In this document: positions 1-7,540 of the stretch, in pieces
Numbering within the stretch: position 1 is the first letter of the stretch
Layout of the letters: each line of letters begins with the position of its first letter
Notes under the pieces: generated by a model
Database searches by the model: none
Told to the model about the DNA's origin: nothing
The model's input: only the letters and a program-made list of their open reading frames with translations
NCBI GenBank assembly: GCA_017999135.1
Contig: JAGOBT010000141.1
Span: 1 to 7,540, forward strand
Origin: Burkholderiaceae bacterium
GTDB lineage: Bacteria > Pseudomonadota > Gammaproteobacteria > Burkholderiales > Burkholderiaceae_C
DNA length: 7,540 nucleotides
Reading direction: 5' to 3'
Program-made: the position numbers and the translations under genes

Positions 1-721
1 CGCTGGTGATCAGGTCGCCGGCGATCGGGATCACGGCGGTGTGGCGGATCGAGCCTTCGGTGTAGATGCTGACATCGGTGGTGCCGGCGCCGATGTCGAC
101 CAGGGCCACGCCCAGCATCTTCTCGTCTTCGGTCAGCACGGCGGCGGCGCTGGCGCTGGGGTTCAGCACCAGGCGCTCGACTTCCAGGCCGCAGCGGCGC
201 ACGCACTTCAGGATGTTCTCGGCCGCGCTCTGCGCGCCGGTCACGATGTGCACCTTCACCTCGAGCCGGCTGCCGCTCATGCCGACGGGCTCTTTCACCT
301 CGTGGCCGTCGATCACGAACTCTTGCGGCTCGACCAGCAGCAGGCGCTGGTCGTTGGGGATGTTGATGGCCTTGGCCGTCTCGACCACGCGGTGCACGTC
401 CACCGGCGTCACCTCGCGGTTGTCGCGCACGATGACCATGCCGGTGCTGTTCTGCCCGCGGATGTGGCTGCCGGTGATGCCGGTGTAGACCCGCTCGATC
501 TTGCAGGCGGCCATCATCTCGGCCTCTTTCAGGGCCTGCTGGATGCTCTGCACCGTGGCGTCGATGTTGACCACCACGCCGCGCTTCAGGCCATGGCTGC
601 TGGCCACGCCCAGGCCGGCCAGCCGCAGCTCGCCGCTGGGCAGCACCTCGGCGGCCACCGCCATCACCTTGGCGGTGCCGATGTCCAGTCCGACGATGAG
701 ATCCTTGTATTCCTTGGCCAT
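1..721 (-). CDS. ftsA: Cell division protein FtsA (3' end beyond window)
   Basis: FtsA is the actin-like ATPase that tethers FtsZ filaments to the inner membrane and recruits later division proteins. The frame reads from ATG at 721 without a stop to the window edge, giving the first 240 residues of a protein normally about 410 long. It matches E. coli FtsA almost collinearly. The N-terminal phosphate-1 loop is VGLDIGTAKV (residues 10-19), and the second phosphate loop is VDIGAGTTDVS (about 208-218). The FtsA-specific 1C subdomain lies between them, roughly residues 85-165. The later ATPase motifs and the C-terminal membrane-binding amphipathic helix fall outside the window. The start is supported by a GAGGG ribosome binding site 9 bases upstream and by the aligned N-terminus. 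It follows ftsQ after 66 bases, and ftsZ is expected next. The truncation comes only from the window boundary. Identification is near certain. Confidence 0.97.
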   Translation of the reverse strand, partial: MAKEYKDLIVGLDIGTAKVMAVAAEVLPSGELRLAGLGVASSHGLKRGVVVNIDATVQSIQQALKEAEMMAACKIERVYTGITGSHIRGQNSTGMVIVRDNREVTPVDVHRVVETAKAINIPNDQRLLLVEPQEFVIDGHEVKEPVGMSGSRLEVKVHIVTGAQSAAENILKCVRRCGLEVERLVLNPSASAAAVLTEDEKMLGVALVDIGAGTTDVSIYTEGSIRHTAVIPIAGDLITS

Positions 722-787
722 GTGGTGGTGCCCTCGGGTGTCTTGTGTGGCCGGTTGTCTGGCGGTTCGTGCGGCGTCGTGCCGTGT
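722..787 (-). other. ftsQ-ftsA intergenic gap
   Basis: This 66-base spacer is the only sizeable non-coding stretch in the window. Apart from the ftsA ribosome binding site it shows no clear terminator hairpin and no recognisable sigma-70 promoter. In E. coli, extra promoters for ftsA and ftsZ lie inside ftsQ and ftsA; nothing comparable can be called here by eye. Confidence 0.5.
731..735 (-). promoter_or_regulatory. Ribosome binding site of ftsA
   Basis: On the minus strand GAGGG lies 9 bases before the ATG at 721. It supports this start and indicates that ftsA can be initiated independently of ftsQ, unlike the coupled genes upstream. Confidence 0.65.
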
Positions 788-1621
788 CTATTTCTTGCGG
801 GCCGGCGGCACCGGCTCGCTGGTGGTGACGCCCTTCAGGCGCACTGCAAACCCGTCGGCGTGGCGCAGGTCGGCCGATTCAAGCGGGCGCTGGTAGCGGG
901 CTTCCACCCGCGGCAGCGTCTGCACGAAGCGCTGGGTGCGCTCGATCACGGCGTCGTCGGTGCCGCGGCCCAGTTCGATCACGGCGCCCTTGTCCAGCGT
1001 GGCGCGCCAGGACCCGCGGTCGGACAGCTCCAGTTGCACCAGATCGCCGTCGCGCCGGCCGCCCAGCACCGGGCCCAGGCGCTTCATCATCGCCAGCATC
1101 GCCGGGGCGCTGCCATCGGGGCCCTGCAGGCGCGGCAGGCTGTCGTCTTCCACGTCGCCGATGTTGGCCTCGAACACCTCGCCATGGGTGTTGACCAGGC
1201 GGTCGTTGCCGTCGGTGCCCAGCCACAGCGCCACCGGCTGGTGCTCTTCCAGCCGCACCGCCAGCTTGCCCGGCCACACCCGCTGCACCACCGCATGGCG
1301 CACCCAGGGCACGGCCTCGAAGGCATTGCGGGCCTGCTGCAGGTCCAGCGTGAGAAAGCTGCCGGCCAGCCGCGGCGCGGCGTTGGCGCGGATGGTGCTC
1401 TCGCTGTTGCGGCTGACATCGCCTTCGATCCGGATGGCCTGGATGTTGAAGATCGGCGCACGCGCCAGGCGCTGCAGCCCGGCCGCCAGCAGCCCCAGCA
1501 CCACCAGCGCCAGCACGGTGTTGGCCGTGGCCTGCATCAGCCGCACATCGGCCGGCAGCACCACGCCGGCCGCTGCAGCCTGCTGGCTGAACGGGGATGG
1601 GAGCGTGGCGGCGCGTGCCAT
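788..1621 (-). CDS. ftsQ: Cell division protein FtsQ
   Basis: FtsQ is a bitopic inner-membrane protein that links early and late divisome components by binding FtsB/FtsL. The 277-residue product (family usually about 250-290) has a cytoplasmic N-terminal tail of about 30 residues. One membrane segment follows at about 33-50 (VLALVVLGLLAAGL core). The periplasmic POTRA domain, about 58-127, begins FNIQAIRIEGDVSR and ends with the typical PWVRHAVVQRVWPGKLAVRLEE stretch, split here as PWVRHAVVQRVWP then GKLAVRLEE. The FtsQ beta domain runs to about residue 265, and the tail is basic (ARKK). The ATG lies only 4 bases after the ddlB stop. I see no good Shine-Dalgarno sequence before it, so translation is probably coupled to ddlB. 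The gene position between ddlB and ftsA is the classical one. The sequence appears intact. Confidence 0.96.
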   Translation of the reverse strand: MARAATLPSPFSQQAAAAGVVLPADVRLMQATANTVLALVVLGLLAAGLQRLARAPIFNIQAIRIEGDVSRNSESTIRANAAPRLAGSFLTLDLQQARNAFEAVPWVRHAVVQRVWPGKLAVRLEEHQPVALWLGTDGNDRLVNTHGEVFEANIGDVEDDSLPRLQGPDGSAPAMLAMMKRLGPVLGGRRDGDLVQLELSDRGSWRATLDKGAVIELGRGTDDAVIERTQRFVQTLPRVEARYQRPLESADLRHADGFAVRLKGVTTSEPVPPARKK

Positions 1622-1625
1622 GGTG

Positions 1626-2612
1626 TCAGACGGTGCTGTCCAGCACGGCGGTGGACAGCAGCCACAGGCACAGCTGCTGGTAGCTGATGCCGGCGGCGCG
1701 GGCCGACATCGGCACCAGCGAATGCCCGGTCATGCCGGGCGAGGTGTTCATTTCCAGCAGGAAGGGCTGGCGGTCGCTGGCGCGGATCATCAGATCGGCG
1801 CGGCCCCAGCCCCGGCAGCCCAGTGCCCGGTAGGCGGCGACGACGAGGCGCTGGATCTCACGCTCTTCGTCAGGGGGCAGGCCGCTTGGACACAGGTACG
1901 AAGTGTCGTCGGTGAAGTACTTGTTCTGGTAGTCGTACTTGCCCTCGGGGGCGACGATGCGCACCACCGGCAGGGCCTGCGCCGTGGCCCCATGGCCGAT
2001 CACCGGGCAGGTGACTTCGTCGCCGTCGATGAACTGCTCGCACAGCACGTCGGCATCGTGGCCGGTGGCCAGCTGGACCGCGTCGGCCATGTTGCTGTAG
2101 CCCATGACCTTGGTGATGCCGATGGACGAGCCTTCACGCGGGGGCTTCACGATCAGCGGCAGGCCCAGCTCATCGGGCACGGTGCGCAGCCGCTCGCGCG
2201 ACTGGTCTTGCGCCGACAGCCACACCCAGCGCGGCGTGGGCAGCTGTTCGGCCAGCCAGACCCGCTTGGTCATGGTCTTGTCCATGGCGATGGCGCTGGC
2301 CATCACGCCCGATCCGGTGTAGGGAAGGCCCATCAGCTCCAGCGCGCCCTGCACCGTGCCGTCTTCGCCGTGGCGGCCGTGCAGCGCGATGAAGACGCGG
2401 GCAAAGCCCTCGCGCTTCAGGTCCGACAGGTCGCGCTGCGCGGGGTCGAAGGCATGGGCGTCGACGCCCTCGGCCTGCAGCGCGGCCAGCACGCCGCCGC
2501 CGCTCATCAGGGAGATGGCGCGCTCGGCGCTGCTGCCGCCCATCAGCACGGCGGTCTTGCCCAGGGCGCGGGCGTCGATGGCGGGCAGTTGGAAGGTCAT
2601 GCCGGTTGTCAT
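1626..2612 (-). CDS. ddlB: D-alanine--D-alanine ligase (DdlB type)
   Basis: This cytoplasmic ATP-grasp enzyme joins two D-alanines into the dipeptide that MurF adds to the peptidoglycan stem. The 328-residue product shows the family signatures. [14 protein letters not shown] (25-38) carries the catalytic glutamate E30, equivalent to E. coli DdlB E15. [12 protein letters not shown] follows at 78-89, and the ATP-binding [10 protein letters not shown] at 156-165. The omega-loop element KYFTDDTSY has K231/Y232, matching E. coli K215/Y216; a tyrosine here is typical of D-Ala-D-Ala rather than D-Ala-D-lactate ligases. GWGRADLM (268-275) and the metal-binding [19 protein letters not shown] (286-304) complete the set. 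The ATG at 2612 overlaps the murC stop as ATGA and has a strong purine-rich site 5 bases upstream. An internal ATG (residue 5, at 2600) is a less likely start. No missing catalytic residue is seen. Confidence 0.97.
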   Translation of the reverse strand: MTTGMTFQLPAIDARALGKTAVLMGGSSAERAISLMSGGGVLAALQAEGVDAHAFDPAQRDLSDLKREGFARVFIALHGRHGEDGTVQGALELMGLPYTGSGVMASAIAMDKTMTKRVWLAEQLPTPRWVWLSAQDQSRERLRTVPDELGLPLIVKPPREGSSIGITKVMGYSNMADAVQLATGHDADVLCEQFIDGDEVTCPVIGHGATAQALPVVRIVAPEGKYDYQNKYFTDDTSYLCPSGLPPDEEREIQRLVVAAYRALGCRGWGRADLMIRASDRQPFLLEMNTSPGMTGHSLVPMSARAAGISYQQLCLWLLSTAVLDSTV

Positions 2613-4033
2613 GCCATCTCCCCCAGGAACTTCTCCACCACCTTGCCCGGCACCGCGCCGATGGTGCCCGCGCCCATCGCGATCACCACATCGCCGGCCC
2701 GGCTGTGGGCGACGATCGCCGCTGGCAGATCGGCCACGTCGTCGACGAACACCGGATCGACCTTGCCGGCCACCCGCAGCGCACGGCTCAGCGCACGGCC
2801 GTCGGCGGCGACGATGGGTGCCTCACCGGCGGCGTACACCTCGGTCAGCAGCACCGCATCGGCCCGGCCCATCACCTTGACGAAATCCTCGAAGCAATCC
2901 CGGGTGCGGGTGTAGCGGTGCGGCTGGAAGGCCAGCACCAGGCGCCGGCCAGGGAAGGCGCCGCGCGCCGCGGCGATCACCGCGGCCATCTCCACCGGGT
3001 GGTGGCCGTAGTCGTCGATCAGCGTGAATTCACCGCCGTCGCTGCTCGGCAGCTCGCCATAGCGCTGGAAGCGCCGGCCCACGCCGGTGAATTCGGCCAG
3101 CGCCTTGACGATGGGCGCATCGGGCAGCTCCAACTCGGTGGCCACGGCAATCGCCGCCAGCGCATTGCACACGTTGTGCTCGCCGGGCAGGTTCAGCGTG
3201 ATGGGCAGGTCAGGCAGCACCGTGCCCGAGTTTTCCCAGTTCTGGCGCTGGCAAGTGAAGCGCATCTGCCCGCCGGGCAGCGCCTGCACATCCACCGCGC
3301 GCACCTGCACGTCAGGCCCCAGGCCGTAGGTGACGATGGGGCGCGACACCATCGGCAGGATGCTGCGCACGCCAGGGTCATCACCGCAGACGATGGCCGC
3401 GCCGTAGAACGGCATGCGGTGCAGGAAGTCGACAAACGCCGCCTTCAGCCGGGCGAAGTCATGCCCGTAGGTGTCCATGTGGTCGGCGTCGATGTTGGTG
3501 ACCACCGCCATGATCGGCAGCAGGTTCAGGAACGACGCATCGCTCTCGTCGGCCTCGACCACGATGTAGTCGCCCGAGCCCAGGCGCGAATTCGCACCGG
3601 CGCTGTTGAGCTTGCCGCCAATGACGAAGGTGGGGTCCACGCCCGCCTCGGCCAGCACGCTGGTGACCAGGCTGGTGGTGGTGGTCTTGCCGTGGGTGCC
3701 GGCGATGGCGATGCCGCTCTTCAGGCGCATCAGCTCGGCCAGCATCACCGCGCGCGGCACCACCGGAATGCGCTTGTTGCGGGCGGCGATCACCTCGGGG
3801 TTGTCACCCTTCACCGCGGTGCTGGTGACGATGGCCTCGGCGCCCGCAATGTGCGCGGCGTCATGCCCGACGAAGACGCGGATGCCCAGGTCGGCCAAAC
3901 GGCGGGCGGTGGCGCTGTCGCTCTGGTCGCTGCCCGAGACGGTGTAGCCCAGGTTGTGCAGGATCTCGGCGATGCCGCTCATGCCGGCGCCACCAACGCC
4001 CACGAAGTGGATGTGCTTGACGGCGTGCTTCAT
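2609..4033 (-). CDS. murC: UDP-N-acetylmuramate--L-alanine ligase MurC
   Basis: MurC is the cytoplasmic Mur ligase that adds L-alanine to UDP-MurNAc using ATP, the first step of stem peptide assembly. The 474-residue protein has the three-domain layout of the family. The N-terminal UDP-binding Rossmann domain starts with [15 protein letters not shown] (9-23). The central ATPase domain has the P-loop [10 protein letters not shown] (112-121), EADESDASF (160-168), [11 protein letters not shown] (179-189) and the [13 protein letters not shown] segment (282-294). The C-terminal domain carries RRFQ (320-323), DDYGHHP (340-346) and FQPHRYTRT (369-377). These are MurC-specific rather than MurD, MurE or MurF motifs. 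The ATG at 4033 overlaps the murG stop as ATGA. A weak GTGAG lies 6 bases upstream, so coupling to murG is likely. The end overlaps ddlB. Intact, normal length. Confidence 0.98.
   Translation of the reverse strand: MKHAVKHIHFVGVGGAGMSGIAEILHNLGYTVSGSDQSDSATARRLADLGIRVFVGHDAAHIAGAEAIVTSTAVKGDNPEVIAARNKRIPVVPRAVMLAELMRLKSGIAIAGTHGKTTTTSLVTSVLAEAGVDPTFVIGGKLNSAGANSRLGSGDYIVVEADESDASFLNLLPIMAVVTNIDADHMDTYGHDFARLKAAFVDFLHRMPFYGAAIVCGDDPGVRSILPMVSRPIVTYGLGPDVQVRAVDVQALPGGQMRFTCQRQNWENSGTVLPDLPITLNLPGEHNVCNALAAIAVATELELPDAPIVKALAEFTGVGRRFQRYGELPSSDGGEFTLIDDYGHHPVEMAAVIAAARGAFPGRRLVLAFQPHRYTRTRDCFEDFVKVMGRADAVLLTEVYAAGEAPIVAADGRALSRALRVAGKVDPVFVDDVADLPAAIVAHSRAGDVVIAMGAGTIGAVPGKVVEKFLGEMA
2618..2624 (-). 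promoter_or_regulatory. Ribosome binding site of ddlB
   Basis: The minus strand reads GGGGGAG, 5 bases before the ATG at 2612 and inside the last codons of murC. It favours the 2612 start over the in-frame ATG at 2600. Confidence 0.6.
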
Positions 4034-5103
4034 CGGGGGCTCACGAGTTTGTCCAGTTCATCGGCCACGCGGGCCGCGGCTTGCGGCCTGGCCAGAGCGC
4101 GGGCCTGTTCGGCCATGGCCAGCAGGGCCGGGCGCGTCAGTGCCTGCAATTGGGAGGCCAGGCTGGCGGGTGTCAGGGTCTTCTGGTCGATGTGCAGCGC
4201 CGCGCCGTGGCCTGCCATGTGTTGCGCGTTGTCGCGCTGGTGGGCGGTGGTGCTGACCACCAGCGGCACCAGCAGGCTGGGCACGCCGGCGGCGCACAGC
4301 TCGCTGACCGTCACCGCGCCGGCGCGGCAGATCATCACGTCGCAACCGGCCAGCTGCTGCGCCATGTCGTCGATGAAGGGCCGCACGTCGGCAGCGATGC
4401 CGGCGGCGGCGTAGGCAGCGCGCACCGTCTCCAGCTGCGCGGCGCCGGTCTGGTGCAGCACCTGCGGGCGTGCGGCTTCAGGGATCAAGGCCAGCGCGGC
4501 CGGCAGGGTCTGGTTCAGAACCTGGGCGCCCAGGCTGCCACCCACCACCAGCAGGCGCAGCGGGCCGCTGCGGCCGGCATAACGCGCGGCCGGTGCGGGC
4601 AGCGCCTCGATCTCGGCACGCACCGGGTTGCCGGTGACCAGGCCGCGCTTGATCTGCGAAGCCGGCCCGTCGAAGCCGAAGGCGACGCGGTCCGCCACCG
4701 GCAGCAGGGCCTTGTTGCTCAGCAGCAGCGCGGCATCGGCATTGACCAGCATCAGCGGCTTGCCCAGCAGACTGGCCATCATGCCGCCGGGAAAGCACAC
4801 ATAGCCGCCCATGCCCAGCACCGCGCTGGCGCCGCGCCGGCGCAGGATGCGCGCCGCATCCCAGAAGGCCTTGAGCAGCCGCAGCCCGCCGGTGGCCGTG
4901 TGCAGCAGGCCCTTGCCGCGCAGGCCGCTGAAGGCCAGCACGTCCAGCGGGATCTGGGTGGGCGGCACCAGGGTGTTCTCCATGCCGGTGGCGGTGCCCA
5001 GCCAGCTGACGCTCCAGCCACGGCGCTGCACCTCGCGCGCCACCGCGATGCCGGGGATGATGTGGCCGCCGGTGCCGGCCGCCATGATGACCAGGTGCGG
5101 CAT
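4030..5103 (-). CDS. murG: MurG, lipid II-forming N-acetylglucosaminyltransferase
   Basis: MurG is a membrane-associated GT28-family glycosyltransferase that moves GlcNAc from UDP-GlcNAc onto lipid I, producing lipid II. Starting from the ATG at 5103 it has 357 residues, the usual length. The acceptor-domain loop [11 protein letters not shown] is at 8-18. GLRGKG (60-65) and [12 protein letters not shown] (96-107) follow, then the donor domain with TGNPVR (157-162), [12 protein letters not shown] (186-197), [10 protein letters not shown] (259-268) and HQRDNA (288-293). The E. coli HEQN motif (124-127) is replaced by VNAD at 120-123, although the later Asn of that loop (N130) is kept. I recall this variant in Comamonadaceae-like MurG. 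The start is ambiguous: TGATG joins the ftsW stop to this ATG, and a GTG immediately upstream (5106) would add one residue. The end overlaps murC as ATGA. Confidence 0.96.
   Translation of the reverse strand: MPHLVIMAAGTGGHIIPGIAVAREVQRRGWSVSWLGTATGMENTLVPPTQIPLDVLAFSGLRGKGLLHTATGGLRLLKAFWDAARILRRRGASAVLGMGGYVCFPGGMMASLLGKPLMLVNADAALLLSNKALLPVADRVAFGFDGPASQIKRGLVTGNPVRAEIEALPAPAARYAGRSGPLRLLVVGGSLGAQVLNQTLPAALALIPEAARPQVLHQTGAAQLETVRAAYAAAGIAADVRPFIDDMAQQLAGCDVMICRAGAVTVSELCAAGVPSLLVPLVVSTTAHQRDNAQHMAGHGAALHIDQKTLTPASLASQLQALTRPALLAMAEQARALARPQAAARVADELDKLVSPR
4040..4044 (-). promoter_or_regulatory. Weak ribosome binding site of murC
   Basis: GTGAG lies 6 bases before the ATG at 4033 on the minus strand. 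It is a poor match to the consensus, consistent with re-initiation from the overlapping murG stop. Confidence 0.35.
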
Positions 5104-6368
5104 CACTCTCGCCCCCCACGCATGAGCGAGCGGTTTTCGATGTCCACCCGCACCACGATGGCCAGCGCCACCAGGTTCATCAGGATGGCCGAGCCGCCGT
5201 AGCTCAGCAGCGGCAGGGTCAGGCCCTTGGTGGGCAGCGCGCCCAGGTTCACGCCCATGTTGATCAGCGTCTGGCCGCCGATCCAGATGCCGATGCCTTG
5301 CACCATCAGGCCGGCGAACACCCGGTCGAGCACCACGGCCTGGCGGCCGATGACGAAGATGCGCCGCGTCAGCCAGAAGAAGGCCAGGATCACGCAGGCC
5401 ACGCCGATGAAGCCCAGCTCTTCGCCGATCACCGCCAGCAGGAAGTCGGTGTGGGCCTCGGGCAGGTAGTGCAGCTTCTCCACACTGCCACCCAGGCCCT
5501 GGCCGGTCAGTTCACCACGGCCGAAGGCGATCAGCGAATGGCTCAGCTGGTAGCCCTTGCCGGCCGAGTACTGCGGGTCGAACGGGTCGGTGAAGGCCAG
5601 CGCACGCTCCAGCCGCCAGGGGTTGGTGATGATCATCATCACCATCGCGCCCAGCAGCATGGCCACGCTGACGGCGAACATGCGGCCGTTCACACCGCCC
5701 AGGAACAGGATGCCCAGCGCCACCGCGGCAATCACCACGAAGGCGCCCATGTCGGGCTCGGCCAGCAGCAGCACGCCGATCACCGCCAGCGCCACCGCCA
5801 TCGGCCACACCGCCTTGATGAAGCGCTCCTTCACGTCCATCTTGCGCACCATGTAGCTGGCGGCATACATGGCCATGGCCAGCTTGGCCAGTTCACTGGG
5901 CTGGAAGTTCATCACCCCCAGCGGCAGCCAGCGGCGCGCGCCGTTCACGCCCTTGCCCAGGCCGGGGATCAACACCAGCGCCAGCAACACCAGGCTGCCG
6001 ACGAAGAGCCAGGGCGCGGCCCGCTCCCACAGCTTGATCGGCAGCTGCACCACCACCAGCGCGGCGACGAAGGCAATCGCCAGCGACAGCGCATGCCGGC
6101 TGAGGAAGAAGGTGGGGCTGTAGAGCTTGTACTTGGGGCTGTCGGGCAGGGCCACGCTGGCCGAATACACCATCACCAGCCCCAGCGACAGCAGGGCCAC
6201 GATGCACCACACCAGCGCGCTGTCGAAGCCGGCGATGCGGGTGGCGGCGCTGCCGCCGGCCGGGCCATTCCAGTCGCGGATGGGCAGGTCGTCGCCCTCG
6301 CCCTTGCCGCGGCCGGTCAGGCGCTTGAGCAGGTCGCCCGGGTTGGCGCGGGCGGTCAGGGCGTTCAT
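5103..6368 (-). CDS. ftsW: Septal peptidoglycan polymerase FtsW (SEDS family)
   Basis: FtsW is the division-specific SEDS glycosyltransferase that polymerises lipid II at the septum together with the transpeptidase FtsI. The 421-residue product is close to E. coli FtsW (414). A polar cytoplasmic tail of about 48 residues precedes roughly ten membrane segments, beginning with one ending in [10 protein letters not shown] (62-71). Family motifs in order are [10 protein letters not shown] (142-151), FQPSELAKL (155-163), AEPDMGA (203-209), and [20 protein letters not shown] (272-291). Next is YLPEAHTDF (301-309), whose Asp308 matches the catalytic aspartate reported for E. coli FtsW (D297). [17 protein letters not shown] (378-394) completes the set. 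The long extracytoplasmic loop at about 250-308 is characteristic. ATG at 6368 overlaps the murD stop as ATGA, with a good ribosome binding site. FtsW rather than RodA is supported by the dcw context and by sequence. Confidence 0.97.
   Translation of the reverse strand: MNALTARANPGDLLKRLTGRGKGEGDDLPIRDWNGPAGGSAATRIAGFDSALVWCIVALLSLGLVMVYSASVALPDSPKYKLYSPTFFLSRHALSLAIAFVAALVVVQLPIKLWERAAPWLFVGSLVLLALVLIPGLGKGVNGARRWLPLGVMNFQPSELAKLAMAMYAASYMVRKMDVKERFIKAVWPMAVALAVIGVLLLAEPDMGAFVVIAAVALGILFLGGVNGRMFAVSVAMLLGAMVMMIITNPWRLERALAFTDPFDPQYSAGKGYQLSHSLIAFGRGELTGQGLGGSVEKLHYLPEAHTDFLLAVIGEELGFIGVACVILAFFWLTRRIFVIGRQAVVLDRVFAGLMVQGIGIWIGGQTLINMGVNLGALPTKGLTLPLLSYGGSAILMNLVALAIVVRVDIENRSLMRGGRE
5112..5117 (-). 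promoter_or_regulatory. G-rich candidate ribosome binding site of murG
   Basis: A run of six G on the minus strand ends 8 bases before the ATG at 5103 and 5 bases before the GTG at 5106. It is only a partial Shine-Dalgarno match and does not settle which start is used. Confidence 0.35.
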
Positions 6369-7540
6369 GCCAGCGTCTCCCCACGGTCGGCCGCGATGCC
6401 GCGCACCGCCTGCACGAACACCTGCGCCCGGTGGCCGTAGTTGCGGAACATGTCCAGGCTGGCGCAGGCCGGGCTGAGCAGCACGGCATCACCCGCCTGG
6501 GCCTGCTGGAAACACCAGGCCACGGCGGCCTCCAGGGTGTCATGCCGCTGCTGCGGCAGCATGGCGGCGGTGGCATCGGCGTTCAATGCGTCGGCGATGG
6601 CGCCCGCATCGCGGCCGATCAGCGCCACCGCACGGGCATGGCGGGCCACCGGGGCAGCCAGCGGGCTGAAGTCCTGCCCCTTGCCGTCGCCGCCCAGCAC
6701 CACCACCAGCTTGGCGGGCGCCTTGTCGGCACCCAGGCCCAGCAGCGCGGCCACGGTGGCACCCACATTGGTGCCCTTGCTGTCGTCGAAGGCCTCGACC
6801 CCGCCGACGGTGGCGATGTACTCCACCCGGTGCGGCTCGCCGGCGTATTCACGCAGGCCGTGCAGCAGCTGGGCCAGCGGGCAGCCGATGGCGGTGGCCA
6901 GGGCCAGCGCGGCCAGCGCATTGGCGGCGTTGTGGCGGCCGCGGATGCGCAGGGCGTCGGCCGGCATCAGGCGCTGCAGGTGGATCTCGTCGTCTTCGTC
7001 CCAGGCATCGACAGGCCGCCCCGAGATGCCTGACTCCCCTTGGGGGACGGCAGCCGCATCGCGGCGGCCAAGGGGCCTTGTCCGGCGCTTCACGGTCTCA
7101 TCGGCTTCACGCGCCCGCACCAGCCAGGCCATGCCGTTCTCGACCACCAGGCCGAAGTCGCCAGGCCGCTGCGGTGCGTCCAGTCCGAAGCGCACCACCT
7201 TCGGGCCGGTGTCCCTGGCCGGCTTGCCGCGCCCGCCCTTGGCCAGCACCGGCGCAGGCACCATCGCCTCCACCATCAGGTCGTCGCGGTTGACCACCAT
7301 CGTGGTGCCGGCACCGAAGATGCGCGCCTTGGCCGCCGCGTAGGCGGCCATCGAGCCATGCCAGTCGAGGTGGTCCTGCGTGATGTTCAGCACCGTGGCG
7401 GCGCTCGGCTGGAAGCCCTGCACGCCGTCGAGCTGGAAGCTGGAGAGTTCCAGCACCCACACCGCGGGCAGCGGCGCATCGGTTGCGTCCAGCGCGGCGG
7501 CCAGCGTGTCCAGCATGGTCGGGCCGATGTTGCCGGCGGC
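6365..7540 (-). CDS. murD: UDP-MurNAc-L-Ala:D-glutamate ligase MurD (5' end beyond window)
   Basis: MurD adds D-glutamate to UDP-MurNAc-L-alanine in the cytoplasm. The frame stays open to the window edge, giving 391 C-terminal residues. The N-terminal UDP-binding domain and P-loop are outside the window, so the ATG inside the frame at 7516 is not the start. Visible MurD signatures, numbered from the first residue, are [10 protein letters not shown] (1-10), [10 protein letters not shown] (30-39), QDHLDW (55-60) and AAKARI (69-74), whose K71 matches the carbamylated Lys198 of E. coli. [12 protein letters not shown] (201-212), EPHRVE (235-240), DDSKGTNVG (252-260), [13 protein letters not shown] (282-294) and [13 protein letters not shown] (356-368) follow. 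Residues 154-180 form an extra segment absent from E. coli MurD, encoded by palindromic DNA with atypical codons. The frame is intact across it, so the enzyme is presumably functional. The stop overlaps the ftsW start. Confidence 0.96.
   Translation of the reverse strand, partial: AAGNIGPTMLDTLAAALDATDAPLPAVWVLELSSFQLDGVQGFQPSAATVLNITQDHLDWHGSMAAYAAAKARIFGAGTTMVVNRDDLMVEAMVPAPVLAKGGRGKPARDTGPKVVRFGLDAPQRPGDFGLVVENGMAWLVRAREADETVKRRTRPLGRRDAAAVPQGESGISGRPVDAWDEDDEIHLQRLMPADALRIRGRHNAANALAALALATAIGCPLAQLLHGLREYAGEPHRVEYIATVGGVEAFDDSKGTNVGATVAALLGLGADKAPAKLVVVLGGDGKGQDFSPLAAPVARHARAVALIGRDAGAIADALNADATAAMLPQQRHDTLEAAVAWCFQQAQAGDAVLLSPACASLDMFRNYGHRAQVFVQAVRGIAADRGETLA
6377..6382 (-). promoter_or_regulatory. 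Ribosome binding site of ftsW
   Basis: GGGGAG on the minus strand lies 8 bases before the ATG at 6368, within the final codons of murD. It supports this start. Confidence 0.6.
7036..7075. repeat. Palindromic element inside murD coding sequence
   Basis: CCCCTTGG (7036-7043) is exactly inverted as CCAAGGGG (7068-7075). Between them a second stem pairs GCCGC (7053-7057) with GCGGC (7061-7065) around the 3-base loop ATC. The internal loop is asymmetric (9 and 2 bases). The 3' arm also forms CAAGG-GG-CCTTG (7069-7080), a second imperfect palindrome. The element encodes MurD residues 156-169 ([14 protein letters not shown]). It lies where E. coli MurD has only a short linker before the GxHNxxN motif. 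No second copy is seen in this window. It resembles REP-like palindromes that I recall from intergenic regions of Burkholderiales genomes, but that family assignment is unverified. Confidence 0.6.

Noticed and set aside
722..787. Possible terminator or promoter between ftsQ and ftsA
   Set aside because: I found no stable hairpin followed by a T-tract and no recognisable -35/-10 pair; only the ftsA ribosome binding site is supportable.
41..2915. Long plus-strand open frames of 548 and 659 codons (41-1687 and 936-2915)
   Set aside because: They lie antisense to ftsA, ftsQ and ddlB, are rich in His, Gln, Ala, Gly and Arg, and match no family I know. Stop-free antisense frames are expected in GC-rich DNA with strong codon bias.
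5622..5645. Palindrome TGATGATCATCA and neighbouring CAT repeats
   Set aside because: It is explained by the Met-Met-Ile-Ile codons of an FtsW membrane segment. The arms are short and no other copy is seen.
2606..6440. Long plus-strand open frames of 602, 373 and 380 codons (2606-4414, 4081-5202, 5298-6440)
   Set aside because: They are antisense to clearly identified murC, murG and ftsW, with low-complexity compositions (GQ, HH, RQ runs) typical of reverse-frame shadows.
6431..7343. Plus-strand open frames opposite murD (6431-7033 and 6441-7343)
   Set aside because: They are antisense to a conserved MurD reading frame, with no recognisable domain and no convincing ribosome binding site.
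7514..7516. ATG within the murD frame as a possible true start
   Set aside because: The frame remains open to 7540, and the residues before it (AAGNIGPT) are part of the conserved MurD GNIG motif, so the gene begins outside the window.

Overview
The window is a continuous stretch of the division and cell wall (dcw) cluster. Every gene lies on the minus strand, so transcription runs from high to low coordinates: murD (5' end cut off), ftsW, murG, murC, ddlB, ftsQ, ftsA (3' end cut off). This is the same order as the downstream half of the E. coli dcw cluster; ftsZ would be expected next, beyond position 1.

The DNA is very GC-rich. The protein sequences are of a beta-proteobacterial type: DdlB and FtsA resemble the E. 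coli proteins closely, and MurG and MurD carry sequence variants that I associate from memory with Burkholderiales (Comamonadaceae or Rubrivivax/Leptothrix/Ideonella-like bacteria). The taxonomic placement is an inference.

Layout: murD 7540-6365 (partial), ftsW 6368-5103, murG 5103-4030 (or from a GTG at 5106), murC 4033-2609, ddlB 2612-1626, ftsQ 1621-788, ftsA 721-1 (partial). The first four junctions are stop/start overlaps of 1 to 4 bases, ddlB and ftsQ are 4 bases apart, and only ftsQ-ftsA has a real gap (66 bases). I see no terminator or convincing promoter, so this is best read as one translationally coupled transcript.

The genes cooperate in building septal peptidoglycan. MurC and MurD add the first two amino acids to UDP-MurNAc, DdlB makes the D-Ala-D-Ala dipeptide for the pentapeptide, MurG completes lipid II, and FtsW polymerises it at the division site. 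FtsQ is the periplasmic scaffold of the divisome, and FtsA anchors FtsZ to the membrane.

I found no undescribed biological system here; most of the window is ordinary core genome. The best anomaly is an in-frame insert of about 27 codons in murD (about 7001-7081). It carries a palindrome and codons atypical of the rest of the gene, and it looks like a small palindromic repeat captured inside an essential coding sequence. The second is a MurG whose usual His-Glu-Gln-Asn motif is replaced by Val-Asn-Ala-Asp. All long plus-strand open frames are antisense shadows of these genes.
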